Source: Brevundimonas sp. UBA6550
GTDB lineage: Bacteria; Pseudomonadota; Alphaproteobacteria; Caulobacterales; Caulobacteraceae
Direction: 5' to 3'
Length of the DNA stretch: 64,000 nucleotides
NCBI RefSeq assembly: GCF_002434505.1
Contig: NZ_DJKE01000005.1
Coordinates: 248,001-312,000 of the forward strand
Made by a program: the position numbers and the translations under genes
The notes under the pieces: model-generated
Databases searched by the model: none
What the model was told of the DNA's origin: nothing
What the model saw: the letters and a program-made list of their open reading frames with translations, nothing else
Shown here: piece by piece, positions 24,120 to 32,422 of the stretch
How positions within the stretch are numbered: the stretch's first letter is position 1
How the letters are laid out: each line of letters begins with the position of its first letter

Positions 24120-25690
24120 CCCTGCCGACCAGCAACCTGGCCTCCATGCTGGTTCACGCCGCCCAGCATTTCGGCGACCGCCCCGGCCTGATCCAGGGCG
24201 ACCGCGTTTGGACCTGGACCGAGATCAACGACCGCGTCACCCGCGCCGCCTCGGCCCTGGCCGCGCGCGGCGTGAAACAGGGCGACCGCGTCCTGGTCCA
24301 TTCGCGCAACTGCAACGCCATGTTCGAGACCCAGTGGGCCTGCTGGCGGCTGGGCGCGGTGTGGGTGCCGACGAACTTCCGTCTGACGCCGCCGGAGGTC
24401 GCTTATCTGGCCTCCTCCTCGCGCGCCACGACCCATATCTTCGACACCGGCTTTCCCGATCACGCGGCGGCGGCGAAAGAGGCCAACGCGGCCTGCGAGA
24501 ACGTCTTCTGGATCGGCCCCGACGCGCCGGGCGAGGATTGGGAGGCCCTGGTCGCAGACGCCAGCGCCCCGCACGTCGAACTGGCCGACGTGGACCGCGA
24601 CGACGTGTGCTGGTTCTTCTACACCTCCGGCACCACGGGTCGCCCCAAGGCGGGGATGCTGACCCACGGCCAGATGGCCTTCGTCACCGTGAACCACCTG
24701 TGCGACCTGATGCCGGACACGACGGAGAACGACGTCTCCCTGGTGGTCGCCCCCCTGTCGCACGGCTCGGGCATCCATGCCGTCACTCAGGTCGCCAAGG
24801 GCGCCGCCAGCGTGCTGCTGTCCAGCGAACGGCTGGATTGCGAAGAGGCCTGGCGCCTGGTCGAGAAACACAAGGTGACGAACATGTTCACCGTGCCGAC
24901 CATCCTGACCATGCTGACCCAGCATGAGGCGGTGGACCGTTACGACCATGCCTCGCTGCGCTATGTCATCTACGCCGGCGCGCCGATGTATAGGGCCGAC
25001 CAGCAGCACGCCCTTCGCAAGATCGGCAAGGTCCTGGTCCAGTATTTCGGTCTCGGCGAGGTCACGGGCAACATCACCGTCCTGCCGCCGCGCCTGCATA
25101 CGATCGAGGACGATGCATCCTATCCGATCGGCTCTTGCGGCCTGCCCCGCACCGGCATGGACATCGCCATCCTGTCGGACGACGGCAAACGCCTGTCGGC
25201 CCATGAGACGGGCGAGATCTGCGTGCGCGGCCCGGCCGTCTTCCTCGGCTATTTCGAGAACGACGAGGCCAATGCGAAGTCGTTCAAGGACGGCTGGTTC
25301 CATACCGGCGACCTGGGCCACCTGGACGACCGGGGCTTCCTCTACATCACCGGCCGGGCGTCGGACATGTTCATCTCGGGCGGCTCCAACGTCTATCCGC
25401 GCGAGATCGAGGAAGCGATCCTGACCCACCCGGCCATTTCCGAAGCCTGCGTCGTCGGCATGCCGCACGACAAATGGGGGGAATGCGGGGTCGCCATTCT
25501 GGTCGCGCGCGAGGGTCAGTCGGCCGACGCCCAGGCGGTCCTGGCCCACCTCGACGGCAAGCTGAGCCGTTACAAGATTCCGACCGACATCCTGTTCTGG
25601 GATGCGCTGCCCAAGTCCGGCTACGGCAAGGTGGCCAAGGCCGAGGTCAAGAAACTGCTTCAGGCGCAGGCCGCATCGGAAGCGGCCTGA
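24116..25690 (+). CDS. Acyl-CoA synthetase (AMP-forming ligase)
   Basis: A protein of 524 residues from the ANL adenylate-forming superfamily. The phosphate loop FYTSGTTGRPKAGM (about residues 170-183), the YFGLGEVTGN aromatic-pocket motif, the FHTGDLGHLD hinge Asp, and the C-terminal catalytic Lys (SRYKIPTDILFWDALPKSGYGKVAK) are all present. It activates a carboxylic acid to acyl-CoA using ATP. The start overlaps the thiolase stop. The series iclR-thiolase-ligase is one plus-strand operon that probably continues into the porin gene after a hairpin. Confidence 0.93.
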   Translation: MTLPTSNLASMLVHAAQHFGDRPGLIQGDRVWTWTEINDRVTRAASALAARGVKQGDRVLVHSRNCNAMFETQWACWRLGAVWVPTNFRLTPPEVAYLASSSRATTHIFDTGFPDHAAAAKEANAACENVFWIGPDAPGEDWEALVADASAPHVELADVDRDDVCWFFYTSGTTGRPKAGMLTHGQMAFVTVNHLCDLMPDTTENDVSLVVAPLSHGSGIHAVTQVAKGAASVLLSSERLDCEEAWRLVEKHKVTNMFTVPTILTMLTQHEAVDRYDHASLRYVIYAGAPMYRADQQHALRKIGKVLVQYFGLGEVTGNITVLPPRLHTIEDDASYPIGSCGLPRTGMDIAILSDDGKRLSAHETGEICVRGPAVFLGYFENDEANAKSFKDGWFHTGDLGHLDDRGFLYITGRASDMFISGGSNVYPREIEEAILTHPAISEACVVGMPHDKWGECGVAILVAREGQSADAQAVLAHLDGKLSRYKIPTDILFWDALPKSGYGKVAKAEVKKLLQAQAASEAA

Positions 25691-25698
25691 CCCGACAC

Positions 25699-25758
25699 GC
25701 CGGCGCGGGTTTCAGGCCTTCCGCGCCGGCTCAAATCCAAAAGCGCCGCAAAGGCGCT
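25699..25758 (+). promoter_or_regulatory. Two hairpins between ligase and porin genes
   Basis: GCCGGCGCGG (25699-25708) pairs perfectly with CCGCGCCGGC (25721-25730). A second hairpin AGCGCC-N5-GGCGCT lies at 25742-25758. Neither is followed by a T run, so they are more likely mRNA-processing or partial termination structures than full terminators. A GGGAGG site follows before the porin ATG. Confidence 0.5.
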
Positions 25759-25791
25759 GGCCGATCTTCATGCATTGGGAGGAACAATCGC

Positions 25792-27171
25792 ATGACCAAC
25801 ACCCGTTCCGTCGCCCTGTGCGGCGGCGCTCTCGCCGCCGTCGTGTTCGCCGCCAGTTCGGTCCAGGCGCAGACCGCGCCGTCGGTTCCGACCAACGCCC
25901 CGCCTCAGGCCGTAACTCAACAGGCCGCCGCGACCCAGCCCGGCCTGTGGGACCGCCCCGCGCTGACCGGCGACTGGGGCGGCGCGCGCACCCGTCTGGA
26001 AGACAGGGGCGTGACTTTCACCCTGAACGAGGTCGTGGACGCGGTTCACAACTTCAACGGCGGCGTGCGCGAGGAAAGCCGCGCGGCCGGCCAGCTGTTC
26101 CTGGGCGCCACGATCGACACCGAGAAAGCCTGGGGCCTGCCGGGCGGCAAGGTCCAGGCCACGATCTTCAATCGGCAAGGCAACAGCCTGGCCAATGACG
26201 CAGGGCTCGATCTCCTCCAGCCGGTTCAGACCATCTATGGTCGCGGCACGATCTGGCGTCTGGGCCAGCTCTGGTACGAACAGAGCTTCAACGACGGCGC
26301 GACCGCGCTGAAAATCGGCCGCGTCACCCACGGCGAGGACTTCGGCGCCACGCCGTGCGGCAATATGATGAACCTGATCCTGTGCGGTCCGGCGTCCAGC
26401 CAGATCGTCAGCGGCTATCTCTACAACATGCCGGTCAGTTCCTGGGGCGCCCGACTGCGCCAACGCATCGCGCCTGACCTGCACGTCAATCTGGGCGTCA
26501 TCGAATCCAATCCCGAAAACCTGCGCGAGGATCGCGGCTTCTATCTGGGGACGCAGGGCGCGACCGGCACGATCTACGCCGGCGAGTTGCAATGGACGCC
26601 CAAGCTCGGCGCGAACGGCGATCTGCCGGGAACCTACAAGATCGGCGCCTGGTACGATTCCAGCGATTCCAACAACATCGTCTATGACGTGAACGGCGAC
26701 TATCAGGCGGTGACCGGCCTGGCCTTCGCGCGCGAAGGCCACCATTCCGGCGTTCACGCCAACGTTCAGCAGCAGCTGATCGCGCCTCAGGCGGACGGCG
26801 CCCACGGTCTGTCGGTGGTCGGCAACCTGGCGATTGCGGATCGCGCGACCAACAAGCTGCGCAGCAAGGCGGCGGTCATCGTCACCTATACCGGCCTGGT
26901 CCCCGGCCGGGCCAAGGACGACCTCACCTTCGGCGTCGGCGCGGCCATCGTGAACGGTCGCGTCACCGACGCCCAGCGCGCCCAGAACGACGCCGGCCTG
27001 CGCGTCGGCGATCCGCAGGACACGGAGTATGCGGTCGAGCTGAACTACGGCTACCGCCTGACCCCCGCCATCACCGTGCGCCCCGGCGTCCAATACATCC
27101 ACAACCCCGGCGGCCAATCCGACCGCGACGGCATCGTCGTCGGCGGGCTGAAGCTGGTGCTGACGCTGTAA
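25792..27171 (+). CDS. OprB-like carbohydrate-selective porin
   Basis: A protein of 459 residues. A signal peptide ends at VQAQ (about residue 27), followed by a Pro/Gln-rich spacer. The mature part starts with the OprB-family motif LTGDWGGARTRLEDRGV, then shows alternating beta strands and ends with GGLKLVLTL, as expected of a 16- or 18-strand barrel. OprB porins admit sugars and other small polar solutes through the outer membrane. The gene lies 101 bp after the acyl-CoA ligase on the same strand, so it probably supplies outer-membrane entry for the pathway. A short weak hairpin with AATTTT (27200-27221) follows it. Confidence 0.9.
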   Translation: MTNTRSVALCGGALAAVVFAASSVQAQTAPSVPTNAPPQAVTQQAAATQPGLWDRPALTGDWGGARTRLEDRGVTFTLNEVVDAVHNFNGGVREESRAAGQLFLGATIDTEKAWGLPGGKVQATIFNRQGNSLANDAGLDLLQPVQTIYGRGTIWRLGQLWYEQSFNDGATALKIGRVTHGEDFGATPCGNMMNLILCGPASSQIVSGYLYNMPVSSWGARLRQRIAPDLHVNLGVIESNPENLREDRGFYLGTQGATGTIYAGELQWTPKLGANGDLPGTYKIGAWYDSSDSNNIVYDVNGDYQAVTGLAFAREGHHSGVHANVQQQLIAPQADGAHGLSVVGNLAIADRATNKLRSKAAVIVTYTGLVPGRAKDDLTFGVGAAIVNGRVTDAQRAQNDAGLRVGDPQDTEYAVELNYGYRLTPAITVRPGVQYIHNPGGQSDRDGIVVGGLKLVLTL

Positions 27172-27263
27172 GGCGTTCCTGCCGCCGCGGCCCTCAATCA
27201 AGGCTGCGCCGCCTTAATTTTCAAGGCGATGGCGCCATTGTCGTGATGGCGCATTCAGGGGGG

Positions 27264-28937
27264 ATGACGCCATCCATCGCCTTTGTCGGAGCCGGGCCGA
27301 CGACGATCTACACCCTGGCCGCCCTGCTCGCCGAAGGCCGCCCGGATGTCGACATCACCGTCTTCGAACAGCAGCAGACGGCGGGCATGGGCGCGCCCTA
27401 TCGGCCCGGTTGGAACGACCCGGCGATGCTGGCCAATATCGCCAGCATCGAAATCCCGCCCGTGCAGGAGACGCTGTTGACCTGGCTGGAACGTCAGGCC
27501 CCGGCTGACCTGGCGGCCATGGGCGTCACGGCGCATGAGGTCGATGCGCGGGCCTTCCTGCCGCGCGTGGTTCTGGGCCGCTATCTCGCCGACCAGTTCG
27601 CCGCACTGGTGCGCGACGCCCAAGCGGCGGGCGCCAGCATCGAGGTCCGCACGGCCTGTCGCGTCATCGACGCCGCGAATGTGGCGGACGGCATACGGCT
27701 GACGGTCGCGCCGCATCTGGGGTTCGTGACGGACGAGACGTTCGACCACGTAGTGCTGGCGACCGGCCACCAATGGCCGTCGGACCCGGAGGTGCGACCC
27801 GGCTACTTCCTGTCGCCGTGGCCTGCGTCGAAACTTTCGGCGCTGCCGGCCGCGCAGGCAGGGATTCGCGGATCCTCCCTGACCGCGATCGACGCGGCCG
27901 TGGCCCTGGCGCTGGCGCACGGCGATTTCGTCGACGAAGAGGGCGGCGACCTGACCTATGTTCCGCATCGGGGCGCCGAGGCGTTCGGCCTGACCATGAT
28001 GTCGCGCAAGGGCCTGCTGCCCGAGGCGGACTTCTACTTCCCCCTGCCTCATGCGCCGCTCGTCCTATGCACGGAGGCGGCCATCAACGACCTGATCGCG
28101 CGCGGGACCGATGACCTGCTGGACGACGCCTTCGCCCTGTTCCGACAGGAGCTGACGCTGGCCGACCCCGGCTACGCCTGGTCCATCGGCCTTGCCGATG
28201 CGACGGTGGAATCCTTTGGCGAGGCCTATTTCGCGGCGCGTGCGGCGACCGACCCCTTTGTCTGGGCGCGCCGGAACCTGGAGGAGGCCCGCCGCAACCA
28301 CGAAAGTCGGTTCACGATTCCCTGGCGCGACGCCATCCTGCGGATGCACGAGGTGATCGGCGCGATCGTCCCGCATCTGGACGGTCGCCAGTTCGAGCGG
28401 TTCGAGCGTTGGCTGAAGCCGGTGTTCGTCGACGATTACGGCGCCGTGCCCCACGCCTCCATCGCCCGCCTTCTGGCGCTGCATGACGCGGGCCGCCTTC
28501 AGGTGCTGGCGCTGGGCGACGACTATCGTTTGGACACCCAGCCGGCGGAGGGCTGCGGCGCCGCCGTCCACTATGCCGGGATGCGGCTGCATTTCCCCGT
28601 CTTCGTCGAGGCTCTGGGCCAACGTCCGCTGTCGGCCGACGCCTTCCCCTTCCCGTCCCTGATCGCGCAGGGCGTCATCCTGGATCAGGTTTCGGCCGAT
28701 GCGCCGAAGGCGGTGCGCGGCGTCGCCCTGGACGACGCCTTCCATCCGGTCACCGATCAACTGCCGCCCGACCGCCTGTTCTGCCTGAGCCTGCCCTTCC
28801 TCATGGGCCGCCATCCCTTCGCTCAGGGCATCACCAGTTCGCACGAGATGGGAAACGTCGTCGGATCGGCCCTGGCCCAGGCCATAGGCGGCCGAACGGC
28901 CGATATCGCACCGCTGGTCACGGCCGAGGCGGCCTAG
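27264..28937 (+). CDS. FAD/NAD(P)-binding protein (FAD-NAD(P) binding domain, PF13454-like)
   Basis: A protein of 557 residues. The N-terminus carries FVGAGPTTIYTLAAL, a Rossmann motif, then VFEQQQTAGMGAPYRP typical of the group. VVLATGHQWPS (about residues 166-176) is the second FAD motif. A further conserved YTF-like region is not obvious. The ATG at 27264 is preceded by AGGGGGG at a very short distance; 27246 is an alternative ATG giving six more residues. It is on the same strand as the porin but 92 bp away with a weak terminator between. It could be an oxidoreductase of the same pathway, but there is no direct evidence. Confidence 0.8.
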   Translation: MTPSIAFVGAGPTTIYTLAALLAEGRPDVDITVFEQQQTAGMGAPYRPGWNDPAMLANIASIEIPPVQETLLTWLERQAPADLAAMGVTAHEVDARAFLPRVVLGRYLADQFAALVRDAQAAGASIEVRTACRVIDAANVADGIRLTVAPHLGFVTDETFDHVVLATGHQWPSDPEVRPGYFLSPWPASKLSALPAAQAGIRGSSLTAIDAAVALALAHGDFVDEEGGDLTYVPHRGAEAFGLTMMSRKGLLPEADFYFPLPHAPLVLCTEAAINDLIARGTDDLLDDAFALFRQELTLADPGYAWSIGLADATVESFGEAYFAARAATDPFVWARRNLEEARRNHESRFTIPWRDAILRMHEVIGAIVPHLDGRQFERFERWLKPVFVDDYGAVPHASIARLLALHDAGRLQVLALGDDYRLDTQPAEGCGAAVHYAGMRLHFPVFVEALGQRPLSADAFPFPSLIAQGVILDQVSADAPKAVRGVALDDAFHPVTDQLPPDRLFCLSLPFLMGRHPFAQGITSSHEMGNVVGSALAQAIGGRTADIAPLVTAEAA

Positions 28938-28964
28938 CCGCGAAACGCGCGCGTTAAATGAAAA

Positions 28965-29041
28965 TGGTACGTCCTCTCGGGCTCGAACCGAGGACCCTCT
29001 GATTAAAAGTCAGATGCTCTAACCAACTGAGCTAAGGACGC
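28965..29041 (-). tRNA. tRNA-Lys (anticodon UUU)
   Basis: On the minus strand the molecule starts GCGTCCT and ends AGGACGT-A-CCA, with a G-U pair closing the acceptor stem. The D arm is GCTC-N9-GAGC. The anticodon arm is CTGA-CTTTTAA-TCAG, with anticodon TTT, and the T arm contains GGTTCGAGC. CCA is encoded. It is oriented against both neighbours. Confidence 0.95.
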
Positions 29042-29136
29042 ACCGTGCGACGTCCGGGCGCCGCCCGAACCGTCGAAGGGCGCCTTCTGTTGCAATCCGG
29101 CCTTCCGGTCAAGACCGGGTCTGCTACTCATGTCGA

Positions 29137-30243
29137 ATGCAACCGCTTCATGGCCTCCGCATCATCGAATTCGACGGCCTGGGGCCGGTGACCTTCGCCG
29201 GCATGATGCTGGCCGACATGGGCGCCGAGGTCCTCAGGCTGACCCGCAGCGAATCGGCGGCGCCCGCCGTGTTCGATCAGGTGGGCGGATCGGTGCTGCA
29301 TCGCGGGCGCGCCGCCGTGCCGGTGAATCTGAAGAATCCCGCCGACCAGGCGCGCATCCTGACGCTGATCGACGGCGCCGATGCGGTGATCGAAGGATAC
29401 CGCCCCGGCGTGATGGAGCGGTTGGGGTTCGGGCCGGAGGTCCTGCAGGCGCGAAACCCCGCCCTGGTGTTCGGGCGCGTCACGGGGTGGGGCCAGACGG
29501 GGCCGCTGGCGCAGGCCGTGGGCCACGACCTGAACTACATCGGCCTGTCGGGCGTGCTGCACGCCATGGGGGATGCGGACCGGCCGCCCACGCCGCCGCT
29601 GAACCTGGTCGGCGACTATGGCGGCGGTGCGATGATGCTGGTGGTCGGCGTTCTGGCGGCCCTGATCGAGGCCCGGACGACGGGCCGAGGCCGCGTGGTC
29701 GATGCGGCCATGACCGATGGCGCGGCCCTGTTGGGCGGCATTTTCCAGGCGTTTCGCGGACAGGGGATGTGGAACGACAGGCGCGGCGCGAACCTGCTGG
29801 ACGGCGGCGCGCCCTTCTATCGCTGCTACGCCTGTCGGGACGGCGGGTTCGTGGCCGTGGCGGCGCTGGAGCCGCGATTCTACGCCGCTCTGCTCCAGGG
29901 GCTGGAGATTCCATCCGAGGCCGCGCCGCAATACGACATGGCCGGCTGGCCCGCGATGCACGCGCGTTTCGCCGATCTGTTCGCCCGGCGCGACCGCGAC
30001 GACTGGGCGAACCATTTCGCGGAAACCGAAGCCTGCGTCACCCCGGTGCTGAGCTTGGCCGAGGCGCCGGATCATCCGCACAATCGCGCCAGGGGCGCCT
30101 TCGACCACGGCCTGCCCGGACCGGCGCCGCGCTTCGACGGCAGGGAACACAAGCCCCGTCATAGTTCAGCCCTGCGCTTGGAGGAGGCTGTCGCACTGTG
30201 GTCGGCTGAGGGGCCGGCCCGAGGTTCGGAGCAGGCCGGATGA
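29137..30243 (+). CDS. CaiB/BaiF CoA-transferase family protein (alpha-methylacyl-CoA racemase-like)
   Basis: A protein of 368 residues with the family III CoA-transferase layout: LHGLRIIEFDGLGPVTFAGMMLADMGAEV at the start, ADAVIEGYRPGVMERLG (about residues 83-99), VTGWGQTGP, and GHDLNYIGLSGVL with the His-Asp pair typical of alpha-methylacyl-CoA racemase. The racemase interconverts 2R and 2S methyl-branched acyl-CoAs so they can enter beta-oxidation. This fits the thiolase and acyl-CoA ligase a few kb upstream, though a tRNA gene separates them. The polar C-terminal tail is poorly conserved. Confidence 0.9.
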   Translation: MQPLHGLRIIEFDGLGPVTFAGMMLADMGAEVLRLTRSESAAPAVFDQVGGSVLHRGRAAVPVNLKNPADQARILTLIDGADAVIEGYRPGVMERLGFGPEVLQARNPALVFGRVTGWGQTGPLAQAVGHDLNYIGLSGVLHAMGDADRPPTPPLNLVGDYGGGAMMLVVGVLAALIEARTTGRGRVVDAAMTDGAALLGGIFQAFRGQGMWNDRRGANLLDGGAPFYRCYACRDGGFVAVAALEPRFYAALLQGLEIPSEAAPQYDMAGWPAMHARFADLFARRDRDDWANHFAETEACVTPVLSLAEAPDHPHNRARGAFDHGLPGPAPRFDGREHKPRHSSALRLEEAVALWSAEGPARGSEQAG

Positions 30244-30317
30244 CCCAAGAGGTTTTCGGCGCTAAGGGAACGCCAGCGCGCGACGAGCGTTGCAAGGGCG
30301 AAGACCCGGGGAATTCA

Positions 30318-30584
30318 ATGAGACGTTCCAACACCCTATTGGCCGCCGCCGCCCTGGCCGCGCTTGCGCTTTCGGCTTGCGACGATCGCCCGTCGCGGTC
30401 GGACGACGACCGCGAACCTGTCAAGGTCGAGCAGGAAGCGCCCCCGCCGGTCGAACAACCGCCCGCCCCCGCGCCGGAAGTGCGCGACCCCACGCCGACG
30501 CCGCCGCCCAGCGACAGACTGCCGCCCGAGGAACGGTCGTCGGAACAGTCGGTCCAACCCGAAAGCGAAACCCTGTTCTACTGA
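30318..30584 (+). CDS. Small proline-rich lipoprotein upstream of tamA
   Basis: A protein of 88 residues from the ATG at 30318, with a signal peptide and lipobox LSAC (Cys at about residue 21). The mature part is dominated by Pro, Glu, Asp and Arg, with PPPVEQPPAPAPEV and TPTPPPSD, so it is probably extended and disordered. It sits 44 bp upstream of tamA on the same strand. It could span the periplasm as a tethered linker related to the TAM machinery, but this is position-based inference only. Confidence 0.7.
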   Translation: MRRSNTLLAAAALAALALSACDDRPSRSDDDREPVKVEQEAPPPVEQPPAPAPEVRDPTPTPPPSDRLPPEERSSEQSVQPESETLFY

Positions 30585-30628
30585 GAGAACCGGGATTCGA
30601 CGCGCCGCGCTTTGACGAAAGATCGAGT

Positions 30629-32422
30629 TTGACGTTCAGGCCTTCCCTGCTGGTCGCGGCGCTCGCGGCCTTTTCGGGCTGCGCGCACGCCGCCGCCGCC
30701 GACCCTCGCGCCCAGATTCGCGGCGACATGGACGCCGACCTGCGCCGCGCGCTGGAACGCGCCGTGGGCGAGGTCGACGGTGCGCCGGAAAGCCGGTTCG
30801 AAGCCCGCAGACGCGCCGAAAGCGCGGTCGCCTCGGCCACCGCCCTGCTGCGCTCGGAAGGCTATTACCAGCCCACGGTCGAGGACCTGGTCGAGGGCGA
30901 CGACAACCCCGTGGCCATCGTTTCGGTCCAGCCGGGCCGTCGCTTCCTGTTGAGCGATCCCACCGTGACCTGGAGCGATCCTGCGCCGGAGGCCGAGGCC
31001 CAGGCCAAGGGTCGCGACGCCATCGGGTTGAAGGCCGGGGAGCCGGGCCGTGCGGTGGATGTGATCTCGGGCGAAGGGCGTCTGGTCGCGGCCCTGGTGC
31101 GCGACGGCTACGCCGACGCCAAGGCCGATCCGCGTCGCGTGGTGGTGGACCACGCCGCCTATACCGTCGCGCCGGAATACCGCATCGATTCGGGCGGTCT
31201 GGTGCGGCTGGACGGCGTGCGGGTCCTGGGCCGGGGTCGGACCAATCCCGAATGGGTCGCCGGCCTGGCGCCCTGGAAGGAAGGCGACCGCTACGATCCC
31301 GATCAGGTCGCCGAACTGGAACGGCGGCTGCTGGACACCGGCGTCTATGACGGCATCGGCGTGTCGCTGTCGCCCGTGGACCAGACGACGGCCGAGGGTC
31401 TGAGGCCCGTGATCGTCAGCCTGCAGGACCGGCCGCGCCGCGTGCTGGAAGCCGGCGCCACCTGGTCGACGGCAGAGGGCGCGGGCGTGGACGTGATCCA
31501 GACCCGCTACAACCGCTTCGGACGGGCCGACACGCTGCGGCTGGAAGCCCGGTTGGCCGATATCGACAGCCGCATCGGCGCCGACCTGTCCCTGCCCCAC
31601 TGGCGTCGGCCGGGTCGGACGCTGAAGCTGGGCGCCGCCGTGGTCAACGAGGACACCGACGCCTATCTGCGGACCGCCGTGGTGCTGTACGCCGACCTGC
31701 AGCAGCGGATCGGCAAGACCTCCTATTTCAACTACGGCATCGGTCTGGATGCGGGGCGCTACAGCGAGACACGCTACGACTACACCACCCTGCCGCCGCA
31801 GCGGGTGACGTTCGACCGGGACCTGGCGATCATCACGGCGCGCACCAGCGCCTACATCGACCATTCCAACGATCCGCTGAACCCGACCAAGGGCTGGCGC
31901 GTCAATCTGGCGGTCCAGCCGACGGCGGTGACGGGCGACAGCAACGTCCTGTTCCTGCGCACAGAAACCCAAGGGACCGCCTATGTGCCGGTCGCCGGCG
32001 ACCGGACCATCCTGGCCGGCCGGGTGCGGATCGGCTCCATCGTCGGCGGCAGCGAACTGAGCGTGCCGTCCGACCGCCTGTTCTATTCCGGCGGCGGCGG
32101 TTCGGTGCGCGGCTACTCCTATCAGGGCGTCAATCCGCAACTGCCCGACGGCACGCCGCGCGGGGGCGTGTCGCTGTTCGAGACCTCGCTGGAGGCGCGC
32201 CAGTCGATCGGCCAGAGCTTCCAGGCCGTGGCCTTCGTGGACGCCGGCTCCATCGGCTTCCAGGAGACGCCGAACCTGACGAACATGCGCTATGGCGCGG
32301 GCGTCGGCGTGCGATACATGCTGCCGTTCGGCCCGATCCGCGCCGATGTCGCCATGCCGCTGAACAAGCGTGAAGGCGATTCCAACTTCCAGATCTACAT
32401 CAGCATCGGCCAGGCGTTTTGA
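30629..32422 (+). CDS. tamA: TamA, Omp85-family outer-membrane translocation and assembly protein
   Basis: No ATG fits, so I place the start at the TTG at 30629, which puts a signal peptide (ending at AHAAAA) at the N-terminus and gives 597 residues. POTRA-like domains occupy about residues 25-265, and a 16-strand barrel follows. The Omp85 loop-6 motif appears as GGGGSVRGYSYQGV, and the chain ends in Phe (GQAF). TamA helps insert some outer-membrane proteins and, with TamB, links the two membranes. It overlaps the tamB start (TTGA). Confidence 0.88.
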   Translation: MTFRPSLLVAALAAFSGCAHAAAADPRAQIRGDMDADLRRALERAVGEVDGAPESRFEARRRAESAVASATALLRSEGYYQPTVEDLVEGDDNPVAIVSVQPGRRFLLSDPTVTWSDPAPEAEAQAKGRDAIGLKAGEPGRAVDVISGEGRLVAALVRDGYADAKADPRRVVVDHAAYTVAPEYRIDSGGLVRLDGVRVLGRGRTNPEWVAGLAPWKEGDRYDPDQVAELERRLLDTGVYDGIGVSLSPVDQTTAEGLRPVIVSLQDRPRRVLEAGATWSTAEGAGVDVIQTRYNRFGRADTLRLEARLADIDSRIGADLSLPHWRRPGRTLKLGAAVVNEDTDAYLRTAVVLYADLQQRIGKTSYFNYGIGLDAGRYSETRYDYTTLPPQRVTFDRDLAIITARTSAYIDHSNDPLNPTKGWRVNLAVQPTAVTGDSNVLFLRTETQGTAYVPVAGDRTILAGRVRIGSIVGGSELSVPSDRLFYSGGGGSVRGYSYQGVNPQLPDGTPRGGVSLFETSLEARQSIGQSFQAVAFVDAGSIGFQETPNLTNMRYGAGVGVRYMLPFGPIRADVAMPLNKREGDSNFQIYISIGQAF

